A program made the translations under genes and the position numbers. The notes under the pieces are model-generated. The model saw only the letters and a list, made by a program, of their open reading frames with translations. It had not been told where the DNA came from and ran no database searches. Source: Candidatus Methanomethylophilaceae archaeon (GTDB lineage: Archaea; Thermoplasmatota; Thermoplasmata; Methanomassiliicoccales; Methanomethylophilaceae). Taken from it: 9,195 nt of DNA. Positions 6,402 through 9,195 of this stretch are shown here, piece after piece. Location of the stretch: positions 1 to 9,195 of the forward strand of contig JAFVET010000103.1 in NCBI GenBank assembly GCA_017475875.1. Direction: 5' to 3'. The stretch's first letter is position 1. Each line of letters begins with the position of its first letter.

Positions 6402-7285
6402 CGGGCACCTCCTTCCAAGTAGGCTAGCAGGGTATCCCCGAACGCGAGGGCCTCCATCCTGTTGAGAAGCATGTCCTTGTTCATGAAGCTCACGACCGTG
6501 AGCGGGATGCGGTTTTCGGTCAGAACCTGGATGGTGCAGTCCACCAGGTCGTCTATCTTGAGGTCGTCTGACTCCACGCGGAGGATTATCAGCTTGCATT
6601 CCGAATCCCTGGCCGTCTCGTCGGCCCAGCCCATTATCTGGTTGTGGTTGAACTCGGGGAACGTTGCGGAATATCCCTTGATTCCACACTTTTTGAGGAA
6701 CATGCACTCCCAGTACCTTGCCGTGGAGTAGGTCTCAGACGTGGTGTACATCGCCGGGATGCGGCCTTTCAGGTCCTTGGCCATGGAGGCGACGTCCTGG
6801 TTTTCGGCGATGTCCAGACAGTAGCTTCTCAGCGGTCCCATCAACCTGGTCAGACCGTCGTACAGCTGCGGGTGTCCGAAACCCTTCATCAGCACGGCCG
6901 CGGCCCCGACCACTTCGCCCACGGAGTAGTCGTGCGAGATCTTCACTCCCTTGCCTCCGAACCGTTCCGGTTCGTCGGACAACGAGAACACCTCGGCGCC
7001 GGTGGAGCGCAGCTTGTCGCAGTCCACAGGGGAAGGCCGTCCGCCGGCGCAGATCACTACCGCGGCCCAGGTCTCGTCCAGCCATCCCGGCATGCGACCG
7101 TCCGTCTCTTCGAGGACCATGACGTCGGTATTGTAGTAGGATTCCTCTATGAACCTGGAGAGGACGGAACCGATTCCTCTGGAAAAGAATATGACATGGT
7201 CCTTGCGTCCGCTGTTGAATTCGTACTTCAGACCTTTCTCAAGCCCTTCGCAAACGTGGGAAACCGTGTCCTTCTGCATATCCAT
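6398..7285 (-). CDS. Degenerate phosphoglucose/phosphomannose isomerase paralogue retaining the catalytic His
   Basis: A 295-residue SIS-fold protein, diverged from the same isomerase family as the next gene. The strongest family mark is SATFPEFNHNQIMGW (206-220) with His214, the equivalent of the ELNHNEI catalytic His. The general-base Glu expected 16 residues earlier is Lys198 (FLKKCG). The N-terminal SIS motifs are gone: FFSRGIGSVL stands where GMGGSAI is usual, and VICAGGRPSP where SYSGNTEET is usual. The protein also ends soon after AFGDTLLAYL, without the C-terminal segment that carries the conserved Lys. It therefore lacks what its neighbour keeps, and keeps what its neighbour lacks. 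It starts 6 nt after the glycosyltransferase stop. The ATG at 7279 is an alternative start, with GGG six bases upstream, better spaced than for 7285. A regulatory role is also possible. Confidence 0.72.
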   Translation of the reverse strand: MDMQKDTVSHVCEGLEKGLKYEFNSGRKDHVIFFSRGIGSVLSRFIEESYYNTDVMVLEETDGRMPGWLDETWAAVVICAGGRPSPVDCDKLRSTGAEVFSLSDEPERFGGKGVKISHDYSVGEVVGAAAVLMKGFGHPQLYDGLTRLMGPLRSYCLDIAENQDVASMAKDLKGRIPAMYTTSETYSTARYWECMFLKKCGIKGYSATFPEFNHNQIMGWADETARDSECKLIILRVESDDLKIDDLVDCTIQVLTENRIPLTVVSFMNKDMLLNRMEALAFGDTLLAYLEGGAR

Positions 7286-7291
7286 CCCTTT

Positions 7292-8329
7292 TCAGTCGGG
7301 ACCGTTTTCCTTCCCGCCCTCGTTCGTCGGCGACTTGCGCGAGTCGTCGTACGACTCCCTCTCCATGGGAGTATAGGTTTTACCTGAACGGTAATATATA
7401 ACTCTAAAGAATAAACGTATCGCAGCGAAATACAGCGGTGAGAGCCATCTCGCCACCCCGAATTCGAACCTCACCCATGGTTCGCGGCACTTATGCACCG
7501 CGTTCTTGACCTCGGGCCCTTTGATGTATCTTCTGAACGAGCGGTAGGTCATGTGTCCGGCGGACCTGACGCGGTAGAGGCAGAACATCCTCCTCATGTA
7601 CCTGTCGGATTCGAACAGTTTGTCGAGCGTCTCGAACCTGCGTACCTCCGTCTCCGCCCTTATGTCGCGGGTGGCGGAATTGTTGCAGACGGACGAGTAG
7701 TTGATACGGTATTTGTAGAGGGGTTTGGGATAATAGCACACCTTGCTGCTGAGGGACAGCGCCGTGTATGTGAAGACTATGTCCTCGGCAAGTCCGCTTT
7801 CGAAGCGCAGGCCGTGCTCCTTCAGGAAAGGCAGGTCGTACAGCATGGACCAGGAAGTGACCGGGAACTTTCCGTCGACCCTGGCGCGGAGCGCCTCCGA
7901 TGACGTCAGCACCTTCACCGGGAACTTGCCGGGGTATTCGTCGAAGGGCATGTCGTTGTGTGAGTAGACGAAGTTGCAGGCGACGATGTCCGCCGAGTTC
8001 TCCTCCTTGATCTTCACCAGCTCTTCCAGGAAGTGGTCGGAGGCGAAGTCGTCCACGTCCATGAACCAGATGTAGTCCCCGGTCGCGTTGTCGAGTCCCT
8101 TGTTCTTGGACCCGCCGAGGGAGTCCACGTCCTCGTACAGTATGACCCTGCAGCCCTCTACGTCCCCGAAGAGTTTGTTCGCTTCGGTGTACGAGCCGTC
8201 TGTGGATTTGGAAGAGACTATCAGGAGTATCTCGCAGTCCTTGTAGGTCTGCCTCGAGAAATAGGTCTGCAGCGACCGCAGATACTTGGCGCCGTTGAAA
8301 ATCGGCACCACTATCGATACTCTTGACAC
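7292..8329 (-). CDS. Family 2 glycosyltransferase
   Basis: A 345-residue GT-A fold glycosyltransferase that would move a sugar from a nucleotide donor to a growing glycan or lipid acceptor at the cytoplasmic face of the membrane. VSIVVPIFNGAKYLRSL (4-20) is the N-terminal nucleotide-binding strand. GGSKNKGLDNATGDYIWFMDVDD (72-94) carries the metal-binding DxD at 91-94, and ESGLAEDIVFTY is the usual downstream acidic motif (ED). The C-terminal part is basic and aromatic, with WLSPLYFAAIRLFFRVIYY as a possible membrane-surface helix; no clear multi-pass domain follows. The start is GTG 8329, since VSIVVP begins 4 codons in. No ribosome site is seen, but a TATA-like box lies about 25 nt upstream, so the mRNA may be leaderless. 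It is the first gene of the operon. Donor and acceptor cannot be told from sequence. Confidence 0.88.
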   Translation of the reverse strand: MSRVSIVVPIFNGAKYLRSLQTYFSRQTYKDCEILLIVSSKSTDGSYTEANKLFGDVEGCRVILYEDVDSLGGSKNKGLDNATGDYIWFMDVDDFASDHFLEELVKIKEENSADIVACNFVYSHNDMPFDEYPGKFPVKVLTSSEALRARVDGKFPVTSWSMLYDLPFLKEHGLRFESGLAEDIVFTYTALSLSSKVCYYPKPLYKYRINYSSVCNNSATRDIRAETEVRRFETLDKLFESDRYMRRMFCLYRVRSAGHMTYRSFRRYIKGPEVKNAVHKCREPWVRFEFGVARWLSPLYFAAIRLFFRVIYYRSGKTYTPMERESYDDSRKSPTNEGGKENGPD

Positions 8330-8349
8330 TGCCCGCTTGAATCCCTTAC

Positions 8350-8359
8350 TTTATTATAG
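8350..8359 (-). promoter_or_regulatory. TATA-like box of the glycan operon
   Basis: The minus strand reads CTATAATAAA, centred about 25 nt before the GTG start at 8329, which predicts a leaderless GTG-initiated mRNA. A second candidate (CATAAATA, 8374-8367) lies further up and would give a leader of about 15 nt without a ribosome site. Confidence 0.45.
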
Positions 8360-8392
8360 GGACGGGTATTTATGACAATGAATTATTAATTA

Positions 8393-8427
8393 ACGCCGCC
8401 CGCTGGCTAACCCAAGGCGGACGGCGT
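8393..8427 (-). terminator. Hairpin terminator after the DUF6935-like gene
   Basis: ACGCCGTCCGC and GCGGGCGGCGT (minus strand) form an 11-bp stem that includes one G·U pair; on the plus strand that pair would be a C·A mismatch, so the hairpin suits the minus-strand RNA. It lies 25 nt after the gene's stop and is followed by the A/T-rich TTAATTAATAATT. It insulates the gene from the glycan operon promoter. Confidence 0.6.
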
Positions 8428-8452
8428 AGGGAGATGGTTTTGCGAAAAGGAT

Positions 8453-8989
8453 TCAGGCCCAGGGGTTCTCTCCCTCGGCTTTTCTGATGCCGACGAGCAC
8501 GAACTGCTCCCAGAGGTACCATTTTCCGTCCTTCGCCTTCCTGAGCTGGATCTGACGGGGGCTGTCCGCTCCGCTCGACACGAGGTCGAGTTTGGCATAG
8601 CCGTCGTCCTGGTACGCGTACGGGCCCGCCTTCACGGTGACGGTGTAGGGCTCCGAGGGGGTGTAGTCGTTGGCGGGGCTGGTCCCCTTGAAGTAGGAGC
8701 GGGGGATGTAGTCCTGGTCGACGAAACGGTCCGCGATGAACTGTTTGTCGTACGCGCTCAGGGGCTTCGGTCCCTTCAGGTAGTCTACCATCTGGAGGCT
8801 GAGGTCCTTGTCCTGGGGGTAGAAGCAGAGTGCCAGGACGGTGAGGGCGGCGGTGTCGAACGGGTCGGTCAGCGACGCCTGCGGGAGGGCTTTGAATTCT
8901 TCGAGCGTGTTCGGGAGTCTGCTGAACACCACGTCCTTGGACGACTGTCCGCCGGATGCGGCGCTCTTGATGTTGTCAAAGAGGCCCAT
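8453..8989 (-). CDS. DUF6935-like protein of unknown function
   Basis: A 178-residue soluble protein that I match from memory to DUF6935, a family I associate mainly with gut Firmicutes; the match was not searched. It opens with MGLFDNIKSAASGG, followed by the conserved block VVFSRLPNTLEEFKALPQ (20-37), DPFDTAALTVLALCFYP (42-58), PKPLSAYDKQFIADRF (74-89) and DYIPRSYFKGTSPANDYTPS (93-112), and ends with a beta-rich part (PYTVTVKAGPY, GKWYLWEQFVLVGI). No signal peptide, membrane helix or catalytic motif is apparent. The start is ATG 8989, with GGAG 8 nt upstream and a TATA-like box about 40 nt upstream. It forms a single-gene unit with a hairpin after its stop. No function is known to me. The possible bacterial origin is an inference from family distribution. 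Confidence 0.8.
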   Translation of the reverse strand: MGLFDNIKSAASGGQSSKDVVFSRLPNTLEEFKALPQASLTDPFDTAALTVLALCFYPQDKDLSLQMVDYLKGPKPLSAYDKQFIADRFVDQDYIPRSYFKGTSPANDYTPSEPYTVTVKAGPYAYQDDGYAKLDLVSSGADSPRQIQLRKAKDGKWYLWEQFVLVGIRKAEGENPWA

Positions 8990-9024
8990 GTGATACTCTC
9001 CAGGAAACGTATCTGTATCCTATG

Positions 9025-9034
9025 ACTTAAAAAG
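9025..9034 (-). promoter_or_regulatory. TATA-like box of the DUF6935-like gene
   Basis: The minus strand reads CTTTTTAAGT about 40 nt before the ATG at 8989. Initiation about 25 nt downstream would leave a leader of about 15 nt that includes the GGAG ribosome site at 9001-8998. Confidence 0.5.
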
Positions 9035-9124
9035 AATGCCTGGACGAGGGATCCACGGGATCGTATGAGCGACGGTTATCCCAGAGGCCACATATTATGA
9101 CGGTATGCTATGCAATGATTCCAG

Positions 9125-9136
9125 TTTATATTATAA
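9125..9136 (+). promoter_or_regulatory. TATA-like box facing the right edge
   Basis: TTTATATTATAA is among the most A/T-rich stretches in the window. Its first eight bases are centred about 25 nt before an ATG at 9154, which is the spacing of a leaderless archaeal start. It drives away from the DUF6935-like gene. Confidence 0.5.
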
Positions 9137-9153
9137 TCGATATAGAAAGTCAC

Positions 9154-9195
9154 ATGGACATCACGGGGGGCACATCCGACGGGGACAGGGGGTCG
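9154..9195 (+). CDS. Possible start of a plus-strand gene, cut by the window edge
   Basis: From ATG 9154 the frame reads MDITGGTSDGDRGS and is still open at the edge. Support comes only from the TATA-like box about 25 nt upstream and the lack of a stop in 14 codons. There is no ribosome site, as expected if the mRNA is leaderless. The product cannot be recognised from so few residues. Confidence 0.35.
   Translation, partial: MDITGGTSDGDRGS

Noticed and set aside
6402..6707. N-terminal extension of the isomerase gene beyond ATG 6401
   Set aside because: The extension overlaps the upstream paralogue in another frame and has low-complexity composition. AGGAGGTG directly before 6401 fixes the start.
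7393..7403. TATA-like TTATATATTA on the minus strand inside the glycosyltransferase gene
   Set aside because: It lies over 100 nt before the next gene's start and is explained by codons for the C-terminal VIYYRSG segment; evidence for an internal promoter is too thin.
1..9195. CRISPR arrays, tRNA or rRNA genes, riboswitches
   Set aside because: Reading both strands showed no regularly spaced short repeats, no tRNA TΨC or anticodon-arm pattern and no rRNA motif. A covariance-model scan was not possible here.

Overview
The window looks like chromosomal DNA of a methanogenic archaeon, most likely in or near the Methanomassiliicoccales (Thermoplasmata); this placement is an inference. Transcription units open with archaeal TATA-like boxes. 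Several of these lie about 25 nt from the start codon, as for leaderless mRNAs, while genes inside the operon carry GGTG or GGAGG ribosome sites. All nine complete genes that can be checked end in TGA. The only TAG codons met in gene frames (42-44 and 3015-3017) sit where the protein family would be expected to read on in the same frame. That is the pattern expected of an archaeon decoding UAG as pyrrolysine, but no pyl gene is visible here.

Layout. The left edge (1-455, minus) is the N-terminal half of an ABC-transporter ATPase, interrupted by TAG at the signature motif. Divergent from it, on the plus strand, is an Rpn-family nuclease gene (581-1474), followed by a free-standing, diverged duplicate of only its C-terminal tail (1496-1696). 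The Rpn gene also has an internal ribosome site and ATG exactly where the duplicate starts, which recalls the nuclease/intragenic-antitoxin arrangement of bacterial Rpn systems. Facing these, on the minus strand, is an FMN glutamate-synthase domain gene (1809-3005) preceded in the same frame, across one TAG, by a rubredoxin domain (3015-3224).

From 8329 down to 3305 runs a compact minus-strand operon for nucleotide sugars and glycans: a GT2 glycosyltransferase, two adjacent diverged paralogues of bifunctional phosphoglucose/phosphomannose isomerase, UDP-glucose 4-epimerase (galE) and UDP-glucose 6-dehydrogenase. Together they would interconvert hexose phosphates, make UDP-galactose and UDP-glucuronate, and transfer sugar to a surface glycan. 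The two isomerase paralogues have lost complementary halves of the active site, which suggests an obligate heteromer.

At the right is a DUF6935-like gene (8453-8989, minus) with its own promoter and a hairpin terminator. Divergent from it is a TATA box with an ATG placed for a leaderless gene that runs off the window (9154 onward). No rRNA, tRNA, CRISPR array or insertion sequence was recognised, and no stretch over 300 bases lacks a gene.
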